A stretch of DNA of 64,000 nucleotides from Inquilinus ginsengisoli_A (GTDB lineage: Bacteria; Pseudomonadota; Alphaproteobacteria; DSM-16000; Inquilinaceae), in the NCBI RefSeq assembly GCF_031453975.1, contig NZ_JAVDPW010000002.1, positions 310,001 through 374,000 of the forward strand, given 5' to 3'. This document shows positions 41,782-50,623 of the stretch, piece after piece. Positions within the stretch are counted from its first letter, which is position 1. Each line of letters opens with the position of its first letter. The notes below the pieces were generated by a model. The model saw nothing but the letters and a program-made list of their open reading frames with translations. It made no database searches and was not told the origin of the DNA. A program made the translations under genes and the position numbers.

Positions 41782-42636
41782 CTACCCCGGCTGCTGGCCG
41801 CGCCAGCTGTGGCGGGGCTCGTAGCCGAGCACCCGGCGCGCCTTGTCGATCGACAGCAGGGTCTCGTTCGGGCCAAAGCCGTGCTTGCGCGGCACGCCGG
41901 GGAAGACGGCATCGAGCAGCGCGTCGTTCGGTGTCGTCATCACCGTGTCGGCATTGGCGATGACGAAGACGTCGGCCCCGGTCAGCTTGGATTCGAGCGC
42001 CAGCCGGATCGCCTGGGCCGCGTCGCGCGCGTCGATGTAGCCCCACAGGTTCCACTTCCGCTTGCGCGGGTCGTCGTCGAAGCCGGGGAATTCGGCGTAG
42101 CGCTCCGGGTCCATCACGTTGGACAGGCGCAGGCCCAGGATCTTCGCCTGCGGGTCCCAGCGGCAGAACTGCTTCGCCATCTCCTCGCCCATCAGCTTGG
42201 ACAGGGAATAGGCGCTCTCCGGCCGGCCGGGATAGTCCTCGTCGACCGGGACATAGGGCGGCGGCGAGTCGAAGGGCAGGCCCAGGACGGTCTCGCTCGA
42301 CGCCCAGACCACGTTGCGGATCCGCAGCTGCCGCGCCGCCTCGAACACGTTGTAGGTGCTGACCGTGTTGGTGGCGAAGGTGACGTGGTTCGGCGCCAGG
42401 CCGGGGGCGCGGATCGCCGCGAGATGGACGATGCCGGTGACCTGCGACACCCGCTCGTCGATGCCGGAGAAGGCGGCCATGGTCTGGCCGAAATCGGTCA
42501 GGTCGACCCGGCTGTGCCGCACCGCCGGGTCGGCCGGCGGCGCCAGGTCGACCGAGGTCACGTCATAGCCATGCGCGATCAGGTCCTTCAGGCAGGCGCG
42601 CCCCGCCTGCCCGCTGCCGCCCGTGACGACGATCAT
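41782..42636 (-). CDS. NAD-dependent epimerase/dehydratase (extended SDR)
   Basis: A 284-residue extended short-chain dehydrogenase. The NAD motif TGGSGQAGRAC (about 5-15) is close to TGxxGxxG. It has IVHLAAIRAPG, VVWASSETVLG (catalytic Ser), and the YSLSKLMGEE catalytic Tyr/Lys pair (YxxxK). The C-terminal part is SDRe-like (WGYIDARDAAQAIRLAL). Compact length and absence of a long sugar domain suggest a uronate-dehydrogenase-like or related sugar oxidoreductase, but the substrate is not determined. It precedes the terminator at 41716; the GST gene is 45 bases upstream. Confidence 0.88.
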   Translation of the reverse strand: MIVVTGGSGQAGRACLKDLIAHGYDVTSVDLAPPADPAVRHSRVDLTDFGQTMAAFSGIDERVSQVTGIVHLAAIRAPGLAPNHVTFATNTVSTYNVFEAARQLRIRNVVWASSETVLGLPFDSPPPYVPVDEDYPGRPESAYSLSKLMGEEMAKQFCRWDPQAKILGLRLSNVMDPERYAEFPGFDDDPRKRKWNLWGYIDARDAAQAIRLALESKLTGADVFVIANADTVMTTPNDALLDAVFPGVPRKHGFGPNETLLSIDKARRVLGYEPRHSWRGQQPG

Positions 42637-42680
42637 GTGCTGTCCCTCCCGCGATCGATCCTATTGTCCGACAATATACG

Positions 42681-43400
42681 TCAGGGATCGAGCTCGGGAT
42701 AGCGGCGGAAGATGCCGTCCTGGTTGAACGGGATGCGCCGGGGCGAGGCGAGATAGGCCTTGATCCGCGGCAGTGCCGCCACCCGGTCGTGCAGGGCCAC
42801 CAGGCCCGGATGCTGCGGCTCGATCCGTGCCATCGCCTTGGGGAAGGCATAGCGCAGCCCGGCGATCATCTGGAACATCGAGAGGTCGGCGGTGGTCACG
42901 TCCTTTCCGACCAGAAGCCCGGTCCCGGCGGGGTTGCGCGCCAGCACCCGCTCGAAATAGCCGAGGAATTTCGGCACGCGATGGGCCAGGAAATCCGCGG
43001 CCCGGCGCTGCGCTTCCGGCTTCTGGTCCTCGTAGTACAGGCCGCTGCCGATCGGGTGGTGGGTGTCGTGCGCCTCGACCAGGAAGTCGGCGACGGTCAG
43101 GTCCAGCTGGTGGGTCCACAGCCGCCCACCCTCCTCCGCCGGCGCCAGCCCGTGGCGACCGCCCAGGAACAGCAGGATGTTTGCGGTCTGGCCGATCAGC
43201 AGGTCGCCGGCCTTGAGATAGGGCGGCGCGAAGGGCGGCTCCGGGACCGACTTGTCCTTCATGAAATGCATCAGCCCGGGCAGATCCTCGCCTTCGCCGC
43301 GGGCGACGTCGACGTAGTCGGCACCGGCCTGCTCGAGCGCCAGGCGGATGAATTCGCCGCGGCCCTGGATTTCCGGCCAATAGTAGAGCTCATAGGTCAT
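42681..43400 (-). CDS. glutathione S-transferase family protein
   Basis: A 239-residue protein. Thioredoxin-like N-terminal domain: YELYYWPEIQGRGEFIRLALEQAG (Tyr and Arg near the active site) with LLIGQTANILLFLGGRHG. Helical C-terminal domain: KDVTTADLSMFQMIAGLRYAFP. The arrangement (Y-x-x-x-x-x-x-RGEFIR) resembles sigma/pi-like bacterial GSTs. The ATG at 43400 was chosen over a longer in-frame extension because homology begins at MTYELYYW. It is likely transcribed with the epimerase gene downstream. Confidence 0.9.
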   Translation of the reverse strand: MTYELYYWPEIQGRGEFIRLALEQAGADYVDVARGEGEDLPGLMHFMKDKSVPEPPFAPPYLKAGDLLIGQTANILLFLGGRHGLAPAEEGGRLWTHQLDLTVADFLVEAHDTHHPIGSGLYYEDQKPEAQRRAADFLAHRVPKFLGYFERVLARNPAGTGLLVGKDVTTADLSMFQMIAGLRYAFPKAMARIEPQHPGLVALHDRVAALPRIKAYLASPRRIPFNQDGIFRRYPELDP

Positions 43401-43693
43401 CGGTCTGCCCTCTGATGTCTGGTGCAACCGGCCGCGATCGGGCCGTCCTTCAGGCAACGGGACCATTTCACGCTGGGTTCACGTCGCCCCCATACGGTGC
43501 GGTCGCCATCCTGCCCGGGATGGTGCGACCATCGAGCCCCCGCTTCGGCCCATAGCATGATTTGCCGGACTCCATCATCTTGCATTGTCGAACAGGGATT
43601 TCCGGTCTCGGCCAAAGCCGTCGGGCCGATGGGCAATCGTCGTATTCCGGGCGCGCGGTCGGGGCATGAAGCGGTGACAAGAAGGGTCGGATA

Positions 43694-45421
43694 ATGGCGC
43701 AACATGGGGGGTTGGACTGCCCGTTCTTCTCGGGGCAGGACCGGAAGCGGCCCGGCTCGGGCGGGATGACCGGCGTGACGATGCAGGCGGCCACGACCGA
43801 GGGCTTCCGCAATTTCGGGTCGGTCACGCCGCCATCGGCGGACGAGATCCACAGCCGGGCGGAGGAGCCGCTGGCGGCGCAGATGCTGATCGGCAAGCTG
43901 ATCCGGCGGATGAACGAGCCGCACCGCTACGACGACGCCAAGGCGCATGACGAGTCGCCAGACAATCCCAGGATTCCGGCCGGCTACACCTATTTCGCCC
44001 AGCTTGCCGGCCATGACATCGTCTATGGCGCCATGACCGCCATCAACCTGGCGAACGGCAACCTGCCGCGCGTCAACCTGCGGGCCCGCCCCCTGGTGCT
44101 GGACACGGTCTATGGCCGTGGCCCGACCGACGATCCGATCAGCTACGAGATCCCGGCGGCGCCTGGTGAATGCCGCGAGAAGCTGCGCCTCGGCCATATT
44201 AGGATCACCCAGACCCACCGCCCCAACCCGGCCTGCCCGGTGCACACCGCGCGCGACATCCCGCGCGCCCGGATCGAGGGGCTGAGCGATGCGGTGAACG
44301 AAGGCGCCGCCGACACGCTGCTGACCGATCCGCGCAACGACGACAACGTGAACCTGTCCCAGGTCACCACGCTGTTCCTGATGTTCCACAACGCCGTCAT
44401 CGACATCCTGCGCGACCGCAACCCGTTCCCGGCCGAGGTCAGCGCCGCGACCGAGCTGCTGAGCTTCTCGCGCTTCGGCCTGGCGCGGCAGATCACGGCG
44501 GCGGTGTTTCGCGGCATCGTGGTGCACGACCTGCTGCCGCGGCTGATCCGGCCGCAGGTCTGGGCGCTGTACAACCAGGACCGGCCGCGGCCGCTGGCTG
44601 ACACCCCCGACGGCCGGCTGCCGATCGAGTTCTGCGACGCCGCCTACCGCCTGGGCCATGCCATGGTGCGCATGAGCTACCGGATGAGCCGGCAGACCGA
44701 CCTCGAAGGCGTCGCCGACGTGATCGCGACCTCGTCTGCCCGCCGCCCGCGCGAGACGCCGATCCGCGACATCTGGGTCGCCGAATGGTCACGCTTCTTC
44801 TCGATCGACGGATCCCGGCCGCAGCTCAGCCGCCGCATCGGCCCGTCCTTCAACCCGATCATGCAGAAGGACACCCTGTTCCGGAACGTCTATGTGCCGG
44901 GCACCCAGGACGGCAGCTGGGACACCAACCTGTCGGGACTGCTGTACCGCGACCTCGTCCGCGGCTCGCTGAGCGGCCTGCGCACCGTCAACTCCCTGGC
45001 CGAGCTGCTGCCGGCCGCGGTGCTGGACCAGTCGCCGCTGCTGGCCGACCGCGAGCACCGCACCGCCACGCTGCGCGCCTGGCTGGACGCCGGCACCACG
45101 GTCGCGTTCACCGCCGATGAGCGCGACGCCATCGCCCAGGACCCGCCGCTGCTGTTCTACCTGCTGTTCGAGGCGGCGCACGAGACCGACGGCAAGAGCT
45201 TCGGCACGCTGGGCTCGATCATCGTTGCCGACGCCTTCGCCGGGTCGCTGGAGCAGTCGCGCGACCTGATCGAGGACGGCATCGACCCGGTGGCCGGCAT
45301 CACCACCGACCAGGCGGTGAGGCACGTGTTCGGCAGCACCGTGCCGGGGACGATGAGCGGGCTGATCACCTTCATCGCCAAGGCGCTCAAGCTCGAATCC
45401 GTCGAGCCGCCTTTCATCTGA
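43694..45421 (+). CDS. animal-type haem peroxidase family protein
   Basis: A 575-residue protein of the peroxinectin/myeloperoxidase-like superfamily. The distal site is TYFAQLAGHDIVYGAM (His-Asp pair, about 101-102). A calcium-binding-like region follows, with LFLMFHNAVIDILRD. The proximal haem region is IEFCDAAYRLGHAMVRMSYRM (proximal His about 323). No signal peptide is present, though bacterial members are often exported by type I or remain cytosolic. A 131-residue companion gene follows 59 bases downstream. Roles proposed for bacterial homologues include antimicrobial or matrix oxidation; here inference only. The upstream gap 43401-43693 has no clear promoter. Confidence 0.88.
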   Translation: MAQHGGLDCPFFSGQDRKRPGSGGMTGVTMQAATTEGFRNFGSVTPPSADEIHSRAEEPLAAQMLIGKLIRRMNEPHRYDDAKAHDESPDNPRIPAGYTYFAQLAGHDIVYGAMTAINLANGNLPRVNLRARPLVLDTVYGRGPTDDPISYEIPAAPGECREKLRLGHIRITQTHRPNPACPVHTARDIPRARIEGLSDAVNEGAADTLLTDPRNDDNVNLSQVTTLFLMFHNAVIDILRDRNPFPAEVSAATELLSFSRFGLARQITAAVFRGIVVHDLLPRLIRPQVWALYNQDRPRPLADTPDGRLPIEFCDAAYRLGHAMVRMSYRMSRQTDLEGVADVIATSSARRPRETPIRDIWVAEWSRFFSIDGSRPQLSRRIGPSFNPIMQKDTLFRNVYVPGTQDGSWDTNLSGLLYRDLVRGSLSGLRTVNSLAELLPAAVLDQSPLLADREHRTATLRAWLDAGTTVAFTADERDAIAQDPPLLFYLLFEAAHETDGKSFGTLGSIIVADAFAGSLEQSRDLIEDGIDPVAGITTDQAVRHVFGSTVPGTMSGLITFIAKALKLESVEPPFI

Positions 45422-45436
45422 TCCACCCGATCGCCG

Positions 45437-45453
45437 CGCCCCCGCCGGGGGCG
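45437..45453. other. small hairpin between the peroxidase and companion gene
   Basis: CGCCCCC (45437-45443), loop GCC, GGGGGCG (45447-45453) without a U-tract. It may adjust the ratio of the two messages. Confidence 0.35.
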
Positions 45454-45480
45454 TCCGATGACCACCAGGAGGGGACGTTC

Positions 45481-45876
45481 ATGCCGACTAAAGACGAACT
45501 GAAGCCGATGAAGATTCTGGACTACGAAGCGGCCGGCCGGAAGGTCGTGCTGTGGGCCCAGAAGCCGGAGACGCGGCCGGCCGACATGGCGGAGTTCCGC
45601 CAGCAGCTGAAGGGGCTGGTCGACATTCCCGAGCGCTACGAGACGCTGGAGATCTGCCAGGGCGACGACCACCACTTCATCCTGCGCCTGCCGCCCAACC
45701 GCCAGGTCTCGGAATCGGAAGCGCGGGCCAAGAAGCAGGCCAAGGAAAACCCGGGCGTCGCGTCCTACGACCCGCCGCATTTCTATCTCGACATGCTGAC
45801 CGGCGAGAAGCCGTTCGACAATATCGAGTTCTACTACTCACGCATCTCGGATTACACGATTCGAGGCTGCCGCTGA
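45481..45876 (+). CDS. peroxidase-linked hypothetical protein, 131 aa
   Basis: A soluble charged protein (MPTKDELKPMKILDYEAAGRK...). It has an aromatic-rich C-terminal segment (YDPPHFYLDMLTGEKPFDNIEFYYSRIS) and a single Cys at the end. AGGAGGGG seven bases before the ATG gives strong translation. It follows the haem peroxidase on the same strand and is presumably co-expressed. Its 3' end overlaps the convergent SARP/TPR regulator by 39 bases. I do not recognise a family. Confidence 0.65.
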   Translation: MPTKDELKPMKILDYEAAGRKVVLWAQKPETRPADMAEFRQQLKGLVDIPERYETLEICQGDDHHFILRLPPNRQVSESEARAKKQAKENPGVASYDPPHFYLDMLTGEKPFDNIEFYYSRISDYTIRGCR

Positions 45877-47946
45877 CCGCAGCGCCGGTGTGAACGGGGC
45901 GTCCATCGCCTGCCTGGCAACCAGGCCGGCGATGGCGAGCCCGCTTCGCAAAGCCTCCCAGACCTTGCGGTCGGCGATCGGAAAGCAATGCAGCAGCCAG
46001 TTCGCGATCACCGTCTCGTCCGGCTCGGGTTCGCCGAACCAGGAGCCTTGGACCATCTCGACGAAGCGCGCGCCTTCGGTCCGGGCTGCTTCGCGGTCGC
46101 CGGCAAGCGCATGGGCGGCCGCCTTCCAGCCGCCGAGATAGTAGAGAACATCGCCGGCATTCTCCGCGGCGGCGATCGCCCCGTCATAGTCGCCGAGGAT
46201 GAAGCGCACGCCGGCCTGATAGCCCCAATGCAACCGCGAGATGCCCAGGCCGAGGTCCAGCGCCATGTCGGCGGTCGCCGCAGCCTGGGCCACGTCGCCG
46301 CAATAGGCGAAGCCGAGGGACGAGGACGCCAGGGTCAGGGGGTCGTTGGGATTGAGATCCAGGGCGAGCTGGTAGCTGAGCGGCGCCTTGTCGAAATGCG
46401 AGCTCATCGCGTAGGCCCAGGCCAGGCAGAGATGCGAGCGCGTGTCGAGCGGGTCGAGCTGGACCGCCATCTTGGCGAATTGCAGCGCCTCCTGGTGCCA
46501 GGCCGCCGTCCGGAGCGTCCCGGGGAAGATCAGATGGCGCGAGTTGAGGATCTGCGACAGGCTCGTATAGGCCGGCGCGAAGCTCGGCGCCTCCTCGACC
46601 AACGACCGGAAGATCGATTCGGCGCGCGCCTCGTCCTGGGGCCGCCACTGCAGCATCATCGCGTGTCCGCGCAGCCAGCGGTCATGGTGCGCCAGCGACA
46701 GCTCCGGGCTGCCGGAAATCTGCGTCAGCCGCTCGGTCGACAGGTTGATGTCGAGGGCGCCGGCGATACGGCGGATGATGCGCTGCTGCGCCGGCCGCCA
46801 GCCATGCTCGACGATGGTGAAGCGCTCGCTCCAGATGAAGCGCCCATCCGCGGCATCCTTGAGTGTCAGGATGAAGCGGGTTCCGGACTCGTCCTCCAGG
46901 GCGGTGCCATCGATACGAAAGGCGTTCGGCACCTGGGCCAGGGCCACGGATTCGCTGCCGTCGATGATGCTCCAGCCGCGGAACCGGACTAGCGAGGCGA
47001 TGAGTTCGTGCCGGAACGCCCGAGCCATGCCCTGGTGGTCCTGGGCGATGTCCGTGGTGTCGAAATCGGTGACCACGATGGCCTGGCCGCGGCTGGCCAG
47101 GGCCGCCGGCAGGGACATCGACGAGACGGGCGCAGGGACCGGCGCCGAGGTTTCGCCCGGGACGCTGACCGCCTGCGCCGCGCCCTTCGCGTCGCCGAAC
47201 TCCCCGCCCTTGACCCGCAGGATCAGGTCCAGGGTCTCCTGCGACGGCTCCATGCCGAATTCCTGGTCCAGCAGGTCCCACAGCTCGCGATAGGCGCGCA
47301 GAGCCCCGCCCATGTCGCCGAGGCGGGCGCAGGCCTCGATCACGGCGCGGCAGCCGACCTCATGGGTCGGGTCCAGGTTGACGATGGCGGTGCCGATGCG
47401 CTTGACCACGCGCGGGTCGGACGTGGTCGGCAGCCGGTCTTCGAGCTCGCGCAGAAACCGCTCCTGCAGGATCTGGCGCTGCACCAGCAACCAAGCGCGG
47501 AAGGCCGGGTCGATGTCGTCGAGCCCGGCCAGGAAGCTGTCCGGCAAGCGCTTCTCCGACAGCAGCACCGCGGGAATGTTGCCGGCCTCGAGATCCCTCA
47601 GGATGGCGAGGCAGTCGACATGCAGCTGGCTGAGGTCGACATTGATGGTCAGGCGGTCAGCCGAGAAGAAGGACGAGCCGTGGGTGGCGACGGCGCGACG
47701 CAGGTCGGCGATGGTCTGGCGCAGCGAGGCGCGGGCCTTCTCCTCCTCATACTCGCTCCACAGCAGCCCCGCCGTGCGCTCACGGCTTTCGCGGCCGTGC
47801 AGGGTGGTCGCCAGATAGGCCAGGAGCGCCTGGGACTTGCGGTTCGCGATGGTGATCGGCGCGCCGTCGGCACGAAGCGAGACCTGGCCCAGCGTGGTCA
47901 GGCTCACCCGGGCGTCGCTCAAGGGTCCTATCGGCTGTATTTCCAT
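45838..47946 (-). CDS. SARP-like regulator with BTAD and TPR region
   Basis: About 702 residues. The N-terminal winged-helix region (LTTLGQVSLRADGAPI, then NRKSQALLAYLATT, WSEYEEEKARASLRQTI) leads into a BTAD-type helical domain (HVDCLAILRDLEAGN...FLRELEDRLP). A central segment resembling the TolB/adenylate-cyclase-associated region follows (VVTDFDTTDIAQDHQG...). The C-terminal 300 residues have TPR-like helix pairs (FAPAYTSLSQIL, LDTRSHLCLAWAYA, AAAHALAGDREAARTEG). This is the layout of SARP/CadC-like regulators of secondary or stress functions. A TTG or GTG slightly upstream (to 47970) are alternative starts. It could control the neighbouring peroxidase, EamA or YcaO genes. Confidence 0.75.
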   Translation of the reverse strand: MEIQPIGPLSDARVSLTTLGQVSLRADGAPITIANRKSQALLAYLATTLHGRESRERTAGLLWSEYEEEKARASLRQTIADLRRAVATHGSSFFSADRLTINVDLSQLHVDCLAILRDLEAGNIPAVLLSEKRLPDSFLAGLDDIDPAFRAWLLVQRQILQERFLRELEDRLPTTSDPRVVKRIGTAIVNLDPTHEVGCRAVIEACARLGDMGGALRAYRELWDLLDQEFGMEPSQETLDLILRVKGGEFGDAKGAAQAVSVPGETSAPVPAPVSSMSLPAALASRGQAIVVTDFDTTDIAQDHQGMARAFRHELIASLVRFRGWSIIDGSESVALAQVPNAFRIDGTALEDESGTRFILTLKDAADGRFIWSERFTIVEHGWRPAQQRIIRRIAGALDINLSTERLTQISGSPELSLAHHDRWLRGHAMMLQWRPQDEARAESIFRSLVEEAPSFAPAYTSLSQILNSRHLIFPGTLRTAAWHQEALQFAKMAVQLDPLDTRSHLCLAWAYAMSSHFDKAPLSYQLALDLNPNDPLTLASSSLGFAYCGDVAQAAATADMALDLGLGISRLHWGYQAGVRFILGDYDGAIAAAENAGDVLYYLGGWKAAAHALAGDREAARTEGARFVEMVQGSWFGEPEPDETVIANWLLHCFPIADRKVWEALRSGLAIAGLVARQAMDAPFTPALRSAAASNRVIRDA

Positions 47947-48147
47947 CACCCGCCCACGGACACGCGCCAATGCGCGACTTCATGTCTCAAAATGGCACTA
48001 AACCGCAACAAACTTGATGCAGATCGATACCACGATCCTGCCGCGGATGCCGCCTGTTGTTTTCCTGTCCTTGGGCCTCCCAAGGGCGGGCAAACAGCCG
48101 CAGGCCCGATGACCGCCGCCATCGGGCCACAGGCGGTTGCCGTCTTG

Positions 48148-49086
48148 CTATGGTGCGGACACTCGCAGCCGCCGGACCGGGGTCCGGCGGGGCCACGCCA
48201 GCACCGCCGGCCTCCCGGATCTGCGCCACTTCCCGAATGCTCTGTAGGCGCCGCTGGCCGCGATGAGGCCGGCCCCGACCAGCCCGGCGACGGAGAGGGT
48301 CTCCTGGAAGACCAGGACGCTGAAGGCCGCGGCCCAAGCGAAGATCGTGTAGTCGATCACCGCGACCTCCGAGACCCGGCTCATCCGCAAGCCCGCGATA
48401 TACAGGATGTTGGCGACGCCCCCGGCCAGCCCCATGCCCAGGATCGGCCACCAGTCGCCCGCCGTCGGCCACACCCACCCGGTCGGAATCACCAGGGCGG
48501 CCGCGACCACCAGCATGGTGGTGTTGCCCCACAGCGCGGTCACGATCGCGGGATCCGACTGTCCCAGCCTCCGCGTGGCGACGGCGGCGAGCGCATAGAA
48601 TACCGCCGACGCCAGCGCCGCCACGGCATAGAGGCTCAGGCTGTCGGCATAGGGGCGGACGATCAGCAGGCCCCCGACCAGGGCGATGGCGATCGCCACA
48701 TACATCTCCCTGCTCGACGGCTCGCGCAGGACGTAGACGCCGAACAGCACCATCAGAAGCGGCGCGATCAGGGAGATCGCCGTCGCATCGGCCAGCGACA
48801 GCTGCGACAGGCTGAGGAAGAAGGTCGCGGAGGCGGCCAGCATCAACCCGCCGCGCAGCAGCTGCAGCCCCGGCGCCTGCGACCGGACCGCGCGCCGGCC
48901 CCTGGTCGCGCCCAGCTGGTACTGAACCAGGATCGGCAGGTAGCCGAGCACGGCACGCAGCAGGACGATCTCGACGATCGGATAGCCCCGGCTCAGATGC
49001 CGGGCGAAGGCGTCCATGGTGGCGAAGGCGCCGACGCCGAGCGCGTAGAACAGCACGCCTCGGATCTGGCGGCGAGAGGTCGACAT
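48148..49086 (-). CDS. EamA (DMT superfamily) transporter
   Basis: A 312-residue protein with ten predicted membrane helices in two EamA repeats. The first is around VLLRAVLGYLPI...LSLADATAISLIAPLLMVLFGV, the second around MSRVSEVAVIDYTIFAWAAAFSVLVFQET. This architecture belongs to drug/metabolite exporters of the RarD/YdcZ-like class. The C-terminal tail is Arg-rich. It is divergent from the YcaO gene with 153 bases between them, so export of a YcaO product is conceivable but not shown. Confidence 0.88.
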   Translation of the reverse strand: MSTSRRQIRGVLFYALGVGAFATMDAFARHLSRGYPIVEIVLLRAVLGYLPILVQYQLGATRGRRAVRSQAPGLQLLRGGLMLAASATFFLSLSQLSLADATAISLIAPLLMVLFGVYVLREPSSREMYVAIAIALVGGLLIVRPYADSLSLYAVAALASAVFYALAAVATRRLGQSDPAIVTALWGNTTMLVVAAALVIPTGWVWPTAGDWWPILGMGLAGGVANILYIAGLRMSRVSEVAVIDYTIFAWAAAFSVLVFQETLSVAGLVGAGLIAASGAYRAFGKWRRSGRPAVLAWPRRTPVRRLRVSAP

Positions 49087-49239
49087 GGGATGACACCTCC
49101 ACAGAGGCCGGAAGACCTCGCAACCACCGGCACGGGAACCCTTTTGAGGTAGCGTCCGATTGCGGTTTAATCGCGCCCGGCCGCGGACCGTCCGTGGCGA
49201 ATTGCGGCATCGGCGTGGTGGTTTCGAGGGAGTGCCTGC

Positions 49240-50580
49240 GTGCGGAACGGATGGAACGGCCCGCCCTATCTGGAGGCAGCCGAGGCCCTGGCCGGCGGCG
49301 ATGCCGGGTCGTCGCCGGAGGCTGCGCAGTTCCTGGCCTCGCTGGGCTATGCCCGGGACCAGCTTTCGCCCGCGGAGATCGACAACCGGGCCGGGCTGCT
49401 GCGTTTCGCGGCGCGGATGGGCACGCTGCTGCCCTATCGCGGCCCCGATGCGCCCGGGCTGCTGTTCTTCCTGGGGATGTTCGATGCCCGCGCCATCGAC
49501 GGCCGGGATGGCGAGGCGGCCCCGGTCAGCACCATCGGGGCGGCGCTGGAACCCGGCCGCGCCTTCGAGGCCAGCGTCGGAGAGGCCGTGGAATACGCCT
49601 CGCAACTCGAGCGCGGCGACGAGGCCCTCGCCCGCCCCGACCCGGCCATGCTCGAAGGCTTCACCCCAGCCGAACGATCGGCGCTGGCGGCCTCGCTGTG
49701 CCTGGACGACGCCTCATCGCTGGCAACGCTGCCCTGGCTGCCCGCCCGCCGGCTGGGCGACGGGGCCGCGACCATCCTGCCGGCCGATCTGTGCCTGCGC
49801 CGCCCGTCCTCGCCCGATGCCGCCCGCGCCGCCGCGCCGCTCAGCATCGGCTGCGCCGCCGCCCCGACGCTGGAGGAGGCGGTGCTGCGCGGCCTGCTGG
49901 AGCTGGTCGAGCGCGACGCGGCGGCACTGTGGTGGCATGGCGGGCAACCCGCCGCCGTCCTGCCGCTGGACGGCATCGCGTCGCTGCAGGCGTCGGAGCT
50001 GCTGCGCGAGATCCGGCGCGGCTCGGACCGCCGTGCGACCTGGCTGCTCGACGTCACCACCGAGATCGGCATCCCTTGCGTCGCCGCGCTGTCGGTCAAC
50101 CGCGACGGCCGGCGGATCGCCTGCGGCCTGGCCGCAGCCCTGTCGCCGGACCGGGCCGCCGGCTCCGCCATCCGGGAGATGTGCCAGTACGAGCTGGGCT
50201 ATCACCTGATCGACGTGAAGCGGCACGCCAACCCGGACCATGAGCTGAGCGAGCAGGAGATCGAGCAGTTGCGGCGCGGGGCCGAGATCCTGCCGGACAC
50301 GCAGCCGCTGCTGCATTCGGCCCTGGGCCCGCGGCGGCATCCCGCGACAGATGAACTCGATCCCGCCGAGGCCGTCGACTGGGTCGTGAGCCGCCTTCAG
50401 GCCGCCGGCTTCCAGGCCCGCTTCGCCGATCTGACCCGCGCCGAGTTCGGGATCCCGGTCGCCAAGGTCGTGGTCCCCGGGCTGCAGCTGGACCCGTCCG
50501 ACGCGATCACGCCGCGCCTGCGGGCGGCCATGCGCCGCAGCGGCGTGGCGGAGGGCGTGCCCCGGCTGTCACTGCATTGA
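49240..50580 (+). CDS. YcaO domain protein
   Basis: A 446-residue protein read from a GTG with GGGAG seven bases upstream. ATP-binding YcaO motifs: EASVGEAVEYASQLE (Glu residues for Mg-ATP, about 110-125), LSIGCAAAPTLEEAV followed by GLLELVERDAAALWWHG (about 205-235), the GSAIREMCQYELG block and IPVAKVVVPGLQ near the end. YcaO enzymes activate backbone amides of peptides with ATP to make azolines, thioamides or amidines. Here the Arg after the second Glu of the first motif is replaced by Tyr, and the C-terminal Pro-rich tail of azoline-forming YcaOs is missing (it ends VPRLSLH). No partner (E1-like, TfuA, dehydrogenase) or precursor peptide was found nearby. Confidence 0.85.
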   Translation: MRNGWNGPPYLEAAEALAGGDAGSSPEAAQFLASLGYARDQLSPAEIDNRAGLLRFAARMGTLLPYRGPDAPGLLFFLGMFDARAIDGRDGEAAPVSTIGAALEPGRAFEASVGEAVEYASQLERGDEALARPDPAMLEGFTPAERSALAASLCLDDASSLATLPWLPARRLGDGAATILPADLCLRRPSSPDAARAAAPLSIGCAAAPTLEEAVLRGLLELVERDAAALWWHGGQPAAVLPLDGIASLQASELLREIRRGSDRRATWLLDVTTEIGIPCVAALSVNRDGRRIACGLAAALSPDRAAGSAIREMCQYELGYHLIDVKRHANPDHELSEQEIEQLRRGAEILPDTQPLLHSALGPRRHPATDELDPAEAVDWVVSRLQAAGFQARFADLTRAEFGIPVAKVVVPGLQLDPSDAITPRLRAAMRRSGVAEGVPRLSLH

Positions 50581-50587
50581 GTGCATC

Positions 50588-50621
50588 GTAGGTTGGGTTC
50601 GCCCTTGCGAACCCAACATAC
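50588..50621. repeat. dispersed palindrome, single unit
   Basis: GTAGGTTGGGTTCGC, four-base centre, GCGAACCCAACATAC: one hairpin of the family seen doubled at 25369 and 34878. It lies between the convergent YcaO and EndoQ-UvrD genes. Confidence 0.8.
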
Positions 50622-50623
50622 GC

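Noticed and set aside
43422..43694. 90-residue plus-strand frame before the peroxidase
   Set aside because: No ribosome site, mixed composition, no recognisable motif; treated as non-coding gap.
48148..50580. Complete RiPP cluster around the YcaO gene
   Set aside because: No precursor peptide, E1-like, TfuA or dehydrogenase gene; only a generic exporter beside it.
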